The notes under the pieces: model-generated
The model's input: only the letters and a program-made list of their open reading frames with translations
Database searches by the model: none
What the model was told of the DNA's origin: nothing
Assembly (NCBI GenBank): GCA_964545855.1
Contig: CAZJHD010000020.1
Coordinates: 1-64,000, forward strand
Reading direction: 5' to 3'
From: CAZJHD01 sp964545855
GTDB lineage: Bacteria; Planctomycetota; UBA1135; JACQFD01
DNA: 64,000 nt
Program-made: the position numbers and the translations under genes
In this document: piece after piece, positions 43,738 through 51,452 of the stretch
How positions within the stretch are numbered: position 1 is the first letter of the stretch
Layout of the letters: the number at the start of each line of letters is the position of its first letter

Positions 43738-43792
43738 GTTTCGTCAGACGTTCGGTGAAAGGGAAGGGCGCGGACCGGGCCGAGATGCAACC

Positions 43793-43980
43793 CCTGTGCC
43801 TCCCGCGGACGGAGGCCTGGAGCCCCGTGAGAGGCTCCATCCGCCTGGGTCGGGGGAACCGAAGGCCCGCCGATCGGCGACGCTCGGTCCCCCGTGCGCT
43901 CCTGCCCAGGAGTCTTGCGGGAACGCACACCCCCCAGGCGCGACCTCGGAAGGCGCGCTCGGGAGCGAGGGGCGCACAGG
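43793..43980. other. Candidate structured RNA element between divergent genes
   Basis: About 190 bp with nested inverted repeats. An outer 7-bp stem (cctgtgc 43793-43799 with gcacagg 43974-43980) encloses a hairpin at 43800-43814 (ctcc/ggag), a 6-bp hairpin at 43819-43838, and a three-way junction closed by cgcctggg/cccaggcg (43842-43849 and 43933-43940). The junction arms are ggggg-accga/tcggt-ccccc (43852-43893) with an inner palindrome cgccgatcggcg, and gtgcg/cgcac (43894-43928) with an inner ctcct/aggag stem. It may be a leader of the large lipoprotein gene, a leader of ruvB, or a separate RNA. No known riboswitch consensus was recognised. Confidence 0.4.
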
Positions 43981-44013
43981 ATCGTCGCCGGCGGTCCTTC
44001 GGTCAATCGCGGC

Positions 44014-44041
44014 TTGCACCGCTCGCGGCGCGCGGTAGCGT
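44014..44041 (+). promoter_or_regulatory. Probable ruvB operon promoter
   Basis: TTGCAC (44014-44019), a 16-bp spacer and TAGCGT (44036-44041), with the ATG 9 nt further on. The same two hexamers with a 17-bp spacer occur before the SH3/coiled-coil gene. Confidence 0.45.
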
Positions 44042-44050
44042 CGCCCCTCG

Positions 44051-45085
44051 ATGGTGCCGCCGCTTCGATCCGACGCGTCGCCTCCCGACGAGGAGATCGA
44101 GAGCCTCCGCCCACGCTCGCTCCAGGAGTTCATCGGCCAGGCCTCCACGAAGGAGCAGCTCAGGATCGTGCTGCAGGCGGCCATGGCCCGGAAGGAGCCG
44201 CCCGATCACGCGCTCTTCTGCGGCTTTCCGGGCCTCGGGAAGACGAGCCTCGCGCACATCGTGGCGCGCGAGCTCGGCGCGACGCTTCATCTCACCACGG
44301 GTCCCGCCCTCGAGCGGGCGCGCGACCTGGCCGGGATCCTGACCCAGCTCCAGGAGGGCGACTGCCTCTTCATCGACGAGATCCACCGGATCCCGCCGGC
44401 CGTCGAGGAATACCTGTACCCGGCGATGGAGGACTACGCGGTCGATCTCGTGATCGACCAGGGCCCCAGCTCGCGGACCGTGAAGCTGCGGCTCGCGCGC
44501 TTCACGCTCCTCGGGGCGACGACGCGCGAAGGTCTCCTCTCCGCGCCGTTCCGGAGCCGCTTCGGGATCACGCTCCGCCTCGAACCCTATCCGCCGGAGG
44601 ATCTGGCCGAAGTGGTCCGCAGGTCGGCGCGCCTGCTGCAAGTGGACCTCGCTCCCGAGGCCGCCATCGAGATCGGTCGGCGCGCGCGCGGGACGCCGCG
44701 CATCGCGAATCGCTACCTGCGGCGTGTCCGCGATTTCGCCCAGGTGTCCGGACACGCCCGCGTCGACCGCCGAGTCGTCGACGAAGCCTTCGCCGGGCTC
44801 CGCGTCGACCAGAACGGTCTGGAGGAGCTCGATCGGTCCATCCTGGAGGCGCTCGCGCGATCGGGGAACGCCGTGGGGCTGAAGACGCTCGCTGCGGCCA
44901 TCGGCGAGGAGGAGGACACGATCGAGAGCCTCTACGAACCGTTCCTGATCCGGGAAGGGCTGCTGGAGCGCACGCCGCGCGGCCGCATCGTGACCGAGCT
45001 GGGGCTCGCGGCGATCGGACGCGCGTCCCGCACGAAGGACGCGCGCGAGGGCGGCGCACGCACGCCGGGGCTCTGGGGAGAGTGA
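44051..45085 (+). CDS. ruvB: Holliday junction branch migration helicase RuvB
   Basis: A 344-residue AAA+ protein. LQEFIGQASTKEQLRI is the RuvB N-terminal motif, FCGFPGLGKTSLAHIVA the Walker A site, FIDEIHRIPPAVEEYLYPAMED the Walker B site with the RuvB signature, and GATTREGLLSAPFRSRF sensor 1. The winged-helix domain ends near 320. With RuvA it drives branch migration of Holliday junctions; ruvA and ruvC are not in the window. It leads the chain ruvB-spoIID-tgt-cstA-ppk2. Confidence 0.97.
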   Translation: MVPPLRSDASPPDEEIESLRPRSLQEFIGQASTKEQLRIVLQAAMARKEPPDHALFCGFPGLGKTSLAHIVARELGATLHLTTGPALERARDLAGILTQLQEGDCLFIDEIHRIPPAVEEYLYPAMEDYAVDLVIDQGPSSRTVKLRLARFTLLGATTREGLLSAPFRSRFGITLRLEPYPPEDLAEVVRRSARLLQVDLAPEAAIEIGRRARGTPRIANRYLRRVRDFAQVSGHARVDRRVVDEAFAGLRVDQNGLEELDRSILEALARSGNAVGLKTLAAAIGEEEDTIESLYEPFLIREGLLERTPRGRIVTELGLAAIGRASRTKDAREGGARTPGLWGE

Positions 45086-46398
45086 GCGCCCCGGGCGGCT
45101 CGCGCCTTCGGCGCCTTCGGCGCTCGCTCTTCGGGAGCCGACGGCGAAGGACCCGAGGCACCCGACGCGGTCGGCGACGTCGACTCGTCGCGAGCGGCGT
45201 CGTCTCCGTCCTCGTGATCGCCTGCACCGTCGCCGTCGCGACTCGGCCGCCGGCGGGTCCCGCTCGGGCCGCCGAAGAGCCTCCCGCAACGACACCCGAA
45301 GCGCTGCCGATCCTCCGAGGCTCGGTGCCGGAGATCGAAGTGCTCCTGTCGGCGCTCGACGGAACGGCGCGCGTGACGTTCGCCGCGCCGCGCGGGTGGA
45401 TCGCAGCGACGCTCGCGGGGCAGGAGCTCGCGCGCGGAGGGTCCGCCGCGACGGAGGCCCTGACGCTCGGCTCCGCGGGAACGATCGCCCTCGGGTCCTT
45501 CGACACGGGAACGCGCGACCTCCTCGTGACGCCGATCGACGACGAGCCGCTGCGCGCCGGAGCGTTCTCCTATGCGGGACAGCTACGGGTCGCGGAGCGC
45601 GCCGGCGCGCTCCGCGTCGTGAACCGCGTCCCGCTGGAGCGCTACGTCTCCTCGGTGGTCGGCAGCGAGATGGTCGCGTCGACGACGCCCGCCGCCGGAC
45701 TGCAGGCCCAAGCGATCGCCGCGCGCACCTACGCCTATTGGTCGGTCCTGCGGCGTCGACGGAGCCCGCTGCCGGACACCGTGGACGCGCAGGCCTACGG
45801 GGGCCTCGCCAAGGAGACGTCGGCCACGCGCGCCGCGGCGCGCGCCACCGCGGGACGCGTCCTCCTCGTGGACGGCGACTTCCTCCCGGCCTTCTACCAC
45901 TCGACCTGCGGGGGTCGGACGATCGACGGCAGCTGGCTCCTCGGCTCGATGGCGCCGCCGGCGCTGCAGGGAGTCGTCTGCGGCGCGTGCGAGCGCGGGA
46001 AGCTGCATCGCTGGGAGCAGGTCGTCCCCACGACGATCCTCACGGCGGCCGCGAAGGAGTGGGGTACGGGAGGCGCGGTCCGCCATCTGGAGCCGGCGGG
46101 CCCCGAGGACGATCCGTGGTCGTTCGTGCGCGTCACCGGAGAGACGGGCACCAAGAACGTGCCGGCTCGGCTCTTCCGGCTCGCGCTCCATCGCGCCGGC
46201 CAGCGCCCGCTGTTGCCGAGCGCGAGCCTCGAGTCGATCGACGGACACAAGAGCGGGATTCGCCTCGTGGGGCGCGGCTTCGGGCACGGCGTCGGGCTCT
46301 GCCAGGTGGGCGCCGCCGAGCGCGCGAAGCGCGGCGAGTCGACGGAGCGGATCCTCGCCCACTACTACCCGGGTGCGAGCGTCGGGAGCCCTCCGTGA
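45082..46398 (+). CDS. SpoIID/LytB domain protein
   Basis: A 438-residue protein. An arginine-rich cytoplasmic start is followed by one membrane segment (VVSVLVIACTVAVAT, about residues 40-55), and the rest should be outside the inner membrane. The SpoIID domain has VPLERYVSSVVGSEM, whose glutamate matches the catalytic residue of the lytic transglycosylase, LQAQAIAARTYAYW, STCGGRT and the final GFGHGVGLCQVGAAERA. It probably cleaves peptidoglycan strands lacking stem peptides. Order ruvB-spoIID-tgt is known from other phyla. It overlaps both neighbours by GTGA. Confidence 0.9.
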   Translation: MSAPGGSRLRRLRRSLFGSRRRRTRGTRRGRRRRLVASGVVSVLVIACTVAVATRPPAGPARAAEEPPATTPEALPILRGSVPEIEVLLSALDGTARVTFAAPRGWIAATLAGQELARGGSAATEALTLGSAGTIALGSFDTGTRDLLVTPIDDEPLRAGAFSYAGQLRVAERAGALRVVNRVPLERYVSSVVGSEMVASTTPAAGLQAQAIAARTYAYWSVLRRRRSPLPDTVDAQAYGGLAKETSATRAAARATAGRVLLVDGDFLPAFYHSTCGGRTIDGSWLLGSMAPPALQGVVCGACERGKLHRWEQVVPTTILTAAAKEWGTGGAVRHLEPAGPEDDPWSFVRVTGETGTKNVPARLFRLALHRAGQRPLLPSASLESIDGHKSGIRLVGRGFGHGVGLCQVGAAERAKRGESTERILAHYYPGASVGSPP

Positions 46399-47543
46399 AG
46401 CTCTCGTTCCGGGCGCTCCAGCGGGATCCCCGATCCGCGGCGCGCACGGGGATCCTGCGCACGCCGCGTGGCGACGTCGAGACCCCGCAGTTCATGCCCG
46501 TGGGCACGCGCGCGACGGTGAAGGGGATCCTCCCCCGCGATCTGCGCGAGGCCGGCTCCACGGTCCTCCTCGCGAACGCGTTCCACCTGAGCCTGCGTCC
46601 GGGGGCCGAGGTCGTGGAGGCGCTCGGCGGCCTCCATCGCATGATGGCCTGGGACGGGCCGATCCTCACGGACTCGGGGGGATTCCAGGTCTTCTCCCTC
46701 GCGACGATGCGCACCGTCGACGACGGCGGCGTGACGTTCCGCTCCCCGATCGACGGCGCCGTCGTCCGCTTCACGCCCGAGAGCGTGATGGACCTGCAGC
46801 GCCGGCTCGGCTCCGACCTGGCGATGGTGCTCGACGTGTGCCCCGCCGGCGGCGCGTCGCCCACGGAGGTGGAGCGCGCCGTCGCGCTGACGCTGCGATG
46901 GGCGGACCGGGCCCTCGCGGACCACCGGCGCGCGTCGAGGGAGCGCGCGACGCCCTGCGTTCTCGGCATCGTGCAGGGAGGCGCCGACGCCGCGCTTCGC
47001 GAGCGGTGCGCGCGCGATCTCGTGGCGCTCGGCTTCGATGCCTACGCCATCGGCGGCGTGAGCGTCGGCGAGAGCAAGGACGCCATGCGGATCGCCGTCG
47101 AGGCGTCCGTCGCACACCTGCCGGAAGACCTCCCCCGCTATCTCATGGGGGTCGGCACGCCGAGCGACTTCGCCGACGCCATCGACCGAGGCGTCGATCT
47201 CTTCGACTGCGTCACGCCGACTCGCGAGGGACGCAACGCGCGCGCGTACACCTCGCGCGGGATCGTGCACCTGCGCAATGCCGCCCACGCGAGCGATCCG
47301 TCGACCCTCGATCCGGACTGCGCCGGCGTCTGCTGCCGCGAATACTCGCGCGGAACCCTGCGACACCTCTTCCACGTGGGCGAGATGCTGGGGCCGATCC
47401 TGCTGTCGATGCACAACGTCCGCTTCTTCCTCCGATGGATGGAGCGCGCGCGCGGCGCCATCGCATCGGGCACGTGGGCCGAGTTCGCCGCCGCGACCCG
47501 CGCCACCTTCGCGGCGGCGCCGCCGCCCGTGGCGGACGCCTGA
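46395..47543 (+). CDS. tgt: Queuine/preQ1 tRNA-guanine transglycosylase
   Basis: A 382-residue Tgt. ETPQFMPVGTRATVKGI, LTDSGGFQVFSL with the general-base aspartate, GGVSVGESK and VDLFDCVTPTR with the nucleophilic aspartate are all present. It exchanges guanine 34 of GUN-anticodon tRNAs for preQ1. The zinc site is unusual: the family pattern CxCxxC...H reads DCAGVCCREYSR, so the second ligand position is glycine and a cysteine appears two residues later; the final histidine (MHN) is kept. It overlaps spoIID (GTGA) and cstA (TGATG). QueA is not adjacent. Confidence 0.95.
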   Translation: MKLSFRALQRDPRSAARTGILRTPRGDVETPQFMPVGTRATVKGILPRDLREAGSTVLLANAFHLSLRPGAEVVEALGGLHRMMAWDGPILTDSGGFQVFSLATMRTVDDGGVTFRSPIDGAVVRFTPESVMDLQRRLGSDLAMVLDVCPAGGASPTEVERAVALTLRWADRALADHRRASRERATPCVLGIVQGGADAALRERCARDLVALGFDAYAIGGVSVGESKDAMRIAVEASVAHLPEDLPRYLMGVGTPSDFADAIDRGVDLFDCVTPTREGRNARAYTSRGIVHLRNAAHASDPSTLDPDCAGVCCREYSRGTLRHLFHVGEMLGPILLSMHNVRFFLRWMERARGAIASGTWAEFAAATRATFAAAPPPVADA

Positions 47544-49201
47544 TGCTCGCGCTCCTCGTCGTCGGCGTGCTGGCGCTCCTCGCCGCCGGCTACTTCCTCT
47601 ACGGAGGATGGGTCGCGCGGCTCTTCCGCCTCGACCCCTCGGCGGCGACTCCGGCCCATCGGCACGAGGACGGCGTCGACTTCGTGCCGACGCGTCCCTT
47701 CTATCTCATGGGGCAGCACTTCTCGGCCATCGCCGCCGCGGGCCCCATCGCCGGACCGATCATCGCCTGCACCCAGTTCGGCTGGCTCCCCTGCATCCTC
47801 TGGATCGGCCTCGGCGTCGTCCTCGTCGGCGCCGTGCACGACTTCTCGACGCTCGTCGCCTCCGTGCGGCACGACGGGCGCACCATCGCCGAGATCGTGC
47901 GCGGCCAGCTCGGCCCGCGCGCGTGGGTATCGTTCACGGCCTTCGTGTGGCTCGCGCTGGTCTACGTGATCGTCGCCTTCACCGACGTCACGGCCGCGAC
48001 GTTCGTGGCGGGTGATCCGGAGACGGCCGGTCTCGAGACCTCCTTCGATCCGGGCGGCGCCGTCGCGATGGCGTCCGTGCTCTACCTCGGGCTCGCCGTC
48101 GCCATGGGCCTCGTGGAACGATTCCTGAAGCCGCCGCTCTGGCTCCAGACGATCGTGTTCGTGCCCGCGACGCTCGGCGCCGTCTGGGCCGGAACGCAGC
48201 TCTCGACGGTGCTCGTGCTGCCGGCGATGACCTGGATCTTCGTGATCCTCGGCTACTGCTTCGTCGCGTCCCTCCTGCCGGTCTGGTCGCTGCTGCAGCC
48301 GCGCGGCTACCTCGGCGGCTTCGTCCTCTACCTCGCGCTCGCCGCCGGAGTCCTCGGAGTCCTCTTCGGAGGATTCGACGTGCATCAGCCGGCCTTCAAG
48401 GGCTTCCGCGTTCCGGGCGAGACGGGCCTCCTGTTCCCCTTCCTCTTCGTCACGATCGCCTGTGGCGCCTGCTCCGGCTTCCATGGTCTCGTCTGCTCGG
48501 GCACGACGTCGAAGCAGATCTCCCGCGAGACCCACTGCCGGCCCGTCGGCTACGGGGCGATGCTCCTCGAGGCGTTCGTCGCAGTCCTCGCGCTGGCGAC
48601 GATCCTCATCGCGACGGGCGAGGAGACCGCGGGCAAGGGACCGGGGACGATCTACGGCGACGGGCTCGGCCGATTCCTCGCCGTCGTGATCGGCGAGGAG
48701 CACTACCGCTTCGCCGCGACCTTCGGCGCCATGGCCTTCTCGACGTTCATCTTCGACACGCTCGACGTGTCGACGCGGCTCGGCCGGCTCCTGCTGCAGG
48801 AGCTCTTCTCCATGCGGAGCCTGCCGGCAGCCCTCGCGGCCACGGCGCTCACCTGCGGAGTGCCCCTGCTGTTCCTCCTCGCGTCGCAGGCCGGGAGCTA
48901 CCGCGACTTCTGGATCCTCTTCGGTTCGAGCAATCAGCTCCTCGCGGCGCTGTCGCTCCTCGGCATCACCGTGTGGCTGAAGCGGACCGGCCGGCCGTTC
49001 CTCTTCACGCTGATCCCGTGCATCTTCCTTCTCGCCGTCACGATGTCGGCCCTGGGTCTGCAGGCATGGAGTTCGTTCTCCTCCCTCGGCGAATGGAAGT
49101 TCCTCCTGAACGGAAGCGTCGCCGTCGTGCTGCTCCTCCTCGCGCTCGGTCTGCTCGGCAGCAGCGCGCGCGCCCTCACCTCCGCTCCGTCGCCTCGATG
49201 A
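47543..49201 (+). CDS. cstA: CstA family carbon starvation/peptide transporter
   Basis: A 552-residue CstA family membrane protein with about 15 segments. YGGWVARLFRLDPSAATP and HRHEDGVDFVPT are the N-terminal signature; FSAIAAAGPIAGPIIACTQ and CSGFHGLVCSGTTSKQI follow. E. coli homologues import pyruvate or peptides under carbon starvation. It is shorter than the 700-residue enteric form, as usual outside enterobacteria. It begins within the stop of tgt and its own stop overlaps ppk2, so the transporter is coupled to tRNA modification and polyphosphate genes. Confidence 0.92.
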   Translation: MLALLVVGVLALLAAGYFLYGGWVARLFRLDPSAATPAHRHEDGVDFVPTRPFYLMGQHFSAIAAAGPIAGPIIACTQFGWLPCILWIGLGVVLVGAVHDFSTLVASVRHDGRTIAEIVRGQLGPRAWVSFTAFVWLALVYVIVAFTDVTAATFVAGDPETAGLETSFDPGGAVAMASVLYLGLAVAMGLVERFLKPPLWLQTIVFVPATLGAVWAGTQLSTVLVLPAMTWIFVILGYCFVASLLPVWSLLQPRGYLGGFVLYLALAAGVLGVLFGGFDVHQPAFKGFRVPGETGLLFPFLFVTIACGACSGFHGLVCSGTTSKQISRETHCRPVGYGAMLLEAFVAVLALATILIATGEETAGKGPGTIYGDGLGRFLAVVIGEEHYRFAATFGAMAFSTFIFDTLDVSTRLGRLLLQELFSMRSLPAALAATALTCGVPLLFLLASQAGSYRDFWILFGSSNQLLAALSLLGITVWLKRTGRPFLFTLIPCIFLLAVTMSALGLQAWSSFSSLGEWKFLLNGSVAVVLLLLALGLLGSSARALTSAPSPR

Positions 49202-50016
49202 AGAAGACCCGAGTCCCCGCCCTTCGCTTCCGTCCAGGCGCGCGCATCCGGCTGCGGAAGATCGACGCCGGCGATCCCTGCGGCTTCGACCAGGAGGACC
49301 GACACGGGAAGCGCCTCGAGCGCACGCACGCGCGGCTGGCCGAGCTGCAGGGCCGGCTCTACGCCGAGAACCGGAGAGCGCTCCTCGTCGTGCTCCAGGG
49401 AATGGACACGGCGGGCAAGGACGGCACGATCCGGCACGTCTTCTCCTTCGTGAATCCCCAGGGCTGCGAGGTGCAGTCCTTCGTGGCGCCGTCGGCCGAG
49501 GAGCGCGACCACGACTTCCTCTGGCGCGTGCACCAGCGCGTTCCGCGCTACGGGAACATCGGGATCTTCAACCGCTCCCACTACGAGGACGTGCTCGCCG
49601 TGCGCGTGCGCGCGCTCGCGCCGCGGAAGGTGTGGAAGGCGCGCTACGAGCAGATCAACCGCTTCGAGCAGCACCTGGTGGAGACGGGAACGCGCATCGT
49701 GAAGATCTTCCTCCACATCGACCGGGACGAGCAGCGGGAGCGTCTGCTCGCGCGCCTCCGCGATCCCCGGAAGGCGTGGAAGTACGACGCGAGCGATCTC
49801 GAGGACCGCAAGCTCTGGAAGCACTACGAGGCGGCCTACGACGACGCGCTCACGCTCTGCAACACCGCCTGGGCGCCCTGGTCCATCGTGCCCGCGAACC
49901 GGAAATGGGCGCGCAATCTGATCGTCGCCGAGACGATCCTCGCGGAGCTGGAGGCGATGGCTCCGAAGCCGCCGCCGCCGCGCGTCGACGGGCGCTCGGT
50001 CCGGATCCCGCGCTGA
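49198..50016 (+). CDS. Polyphosphate:nucleotide phosphotransferase (PPK2 family)
   Basis: A 272-residue single-domain PPK2. VLQGMDTAGKDGTIRHVF is the Walker A motif, NRSHYEDVLAVRV the Walker B region, and FLHIDRDEQRERL and WSIVPANRKWARNL the lid and C-terminal blocks. PPK2 enzymes phosphorylate nucleotides with polyphosphate or the reverse; the subclass (AMP, ADP or both) cannot be read safely. It is the last gene of the ruvB chain, overlapping cstA by ATGA. Confidence 0.92.
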   Translation: MKKTRVPALRFRPGARIRLRKIDAGDPCGFDQEDRHGKRLERTHARLAELQGRLYAENRRALLVVLQGMDTAGKDGTIRHVFSFVNPQGCEVQSFVAPSAEERDHDFLWRVHQRVPRYGNIGIFNRSHYEDVLAVRVRALAPRKVWKARYEQINRFEQHLVETGTRIVKIFLHIDRDEQRERLLARLRDPRKAWKYDASDLEDRKLWKHYEAAYDDALTLCNTAWAPWSIVPANRKWARNLIVAETILAELEAMAPKPPPPRVDGRSVRIPR

Positions 50017-50038
50017 AGCCAGCGGCGCCACCGCCCCC

Positions 50039-50076
50039 CGGGCCTCGAGAGCCGGCACGGGCCTCGAGAGCCGGCG
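50039..50076. repeat. Tandem duplication of 19 bp
   Basis: Two units, cgggcctcgagagccggca and cgggcctcgagagccggcg, lie head to tail and differ only at the last base. They fill most of the gap between the convergent ppk2 and SH3/coiled-coil genes. Each unit contains ctcgag and gccggc palindromes. Confidence 0.85.
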
Positions 50077-50093
50077 CGCGCCGCTCCCGACCG

Positions 50094-51317
50094 CTACCGC
50101 GAGAGCACCTCGATCTGGTCGATCTCGATCATGCGGGCGGGATAGCCCTCCACCTGCTTCACCACGCCCAGGAGGCCCACCTCCGAGCCGACGAAGTTGG
50201 CGAGGTCGTAGCGGCCCGAGGGGCAGCGCAGGTAGTAGAGGAGGCGGTCTCCCTTGCGCAGCGTGTAGACCCTCCCGCGTCCGATCTCGACGCCCTGGGC
50301 GAGGATGCCGAGACCCGCGAAGCGCGCCCCGAAGGGATCGACGCGCTCGGTCACCGACTGGCGATCGAGGATCTCCTGGGCGGCCTTCATGCGTCGCTCG
50401 GCTTCCTCGCGGCGGGCGATGCGCTCCGCCTCCTGGCGCTCGTTCTCCTCGCGGCGCTCGCGCTCGAAGAACTCCACCGCCTCGATGCGCTCGCGACCGT
50501 GTTGCACCGCGGCGGCGACGGCGGCGCTCTTGGAGAGCTGCGCCGCCGCGTCGAGGAGAGCGGCCGCTTCGCGCCTCGCCGATGCATCGGGCGTCGCGCC
50601 CTGCAGGAGATCCATCGCCGAGCGCGCCTTCGACACGGCGTCGGACTCGATGCGCGCCGCCTCGCGGCGCTTCTCCTCGTCGATCTTCCGCTTCTCCTCC
50701 TCCGCCGCGCGGACCTTCGCCTGCTCGGCCGCCTTCGTGCGGAGATCGTCGACCCAGCGGCGGCCGGCCTCGATCTCCGCGCGACGCGCGCTCGGCGGAT
50801 CGGTCGTGAGCGACACGTCGCTCGCCAGCACGTAGCCGTGGATCTCCTCGGGAGCGGCGACCTGCACCCAGTCGCCTTCGCGACCCACGGCGACGAAGAC
50901 TTGGCCCTTCGAGGCGCGCGCGATCGGGAGCGAGCGCGTGTCCGAGACGGGACGCGGCCGGAGATTCACACCGTTCTCGATCGTCTCGATGGTCCCGGGC
51001 TCCTTGCCGTCGCGCACGTAGGACGCGTAGATCCACGCCGCGAGGCCGCCGGGGACCTCCACCTCGTAGAGCGCGCCCTGACGTCCGACGACGACGAGAG
51101 GCTCGCCAGCCTTCAGGTCGCGGATCGACGGCGCCGCCGCGTCGGGGAGCCCGAGCAGCTTCCCGCCGATCGCGGTCGCGAAGCGAGGCTCCGCCTTCGC
51201 CGGTGCGGGCGGGACCGGGTCCTTCGCGGGCTGCGGAGCCGGATCCTGCGCGAAGGCGGACGGGACGATGGATGCGAGGGCGAGGGTGGCGAGGGCAAAC
51301 GCGGAGAGGCTGCGCAT
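50094..51317 (-). CDS. Exported SH3-domain protein with coiled coil
   Basis: A 407-residue protein. A signal peptide (LATLALASIVPSAFA) precedes a Pro/Ala linker. Two SH3b-like parts follow: about 50-105 (LKAGEPLVVVGRQGALYEVEV) and about 110-170 (GVNLRPRPVSDTRSLPIARA, with WVQVAAPEEIHGYV). Residues 180-320 form a long charged coiled coil rich in Glu, Arg, Lys and Ala, and the last 80 residues are a small beta domain. Two SH3b modules suggest peptidoglycan binding. A GGAG lies 7 nt before the ATG and a TTGCAC/TAGCGT promoter lies upstream. Confidence 0.82.
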   Translation of the reverse strand: MRSLSAFALATLALASIVPSAFAQDPAPQPAKDPVPPAPAKAEPRFATAIGGKLLGLPDAAAPSIRDLKAGEPLVVVGRQGALYEVEVPGGLAAWIYASYVRDGKEPGTIETIENGVNLRPRPVSDTRSLPIARASKGQVFVAVGREGDWVQVAAPEEIHGYVLASDVSLTTDPPSARRAEIEAGRRWVDDLRTKAAEQAKVRAAEEEKRKIDEEKRREAARIESDAVSKARSAMDLLQGATPDASARREAAALLDAAAQLSKSAAVAAAVQHGRERIEAVEFFERERREENERQEAERIARREEAERRMKAAQEILDRQSVTERVDPFGARFAGLGILAQGVEIGRGRVYTLRKGDRLLYYLRCPSGRYDLANFVGSEVGLLGVVKQVEGYPARMIEIDQIEVLSR

Positions 51318-51347
51318 GGGTTCGCTCCGGGCAACGAGCGGGTCGCG

Positions 51348-51376
51348 ACGCTACCGTGGCGCCCCCAGCGGTGCAA
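51348..51376 (-). promoter_or_regulatory. Probable promoter of the SH3/coiled-coil gene
   Basis: Minus-strand TTGCAC (51376-51371), a 17-bp spacer and TAGCGT (51353-51348). The leader would be about 23 nt long with a GGAG near the ATG. The hexamers equal those before ruvB. Confidence 0.45.
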
Positions 51377-51452
51377 CGGCGCCAGAGCGCGGAATCCACA
51401 AGCCCTCGTGGCGCGTGCGCCGACCCGCCCCAACGCCTGGGACCGAGCCCCC

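Noticed and set aside
39703..43758. Plus-strand open frame of about 1350 codons opposite ubiE and the large lipoprotein gene
   Set aside because: The product is a low-complexity Arg/Glu/Asp polymer, and it crosses the boundary of two well-supported minus-strand genes.
43793..43980. c-di-AMP (ydaO) or c-di-GMP riboswitch
   Set aside because: The minus strand contains a caggagc and ggggga-like stretch reminiscent of ydaO, but the conserved GGGGTGAATC and the later conserved blocks are missing; no c-di-GMP core is present either.
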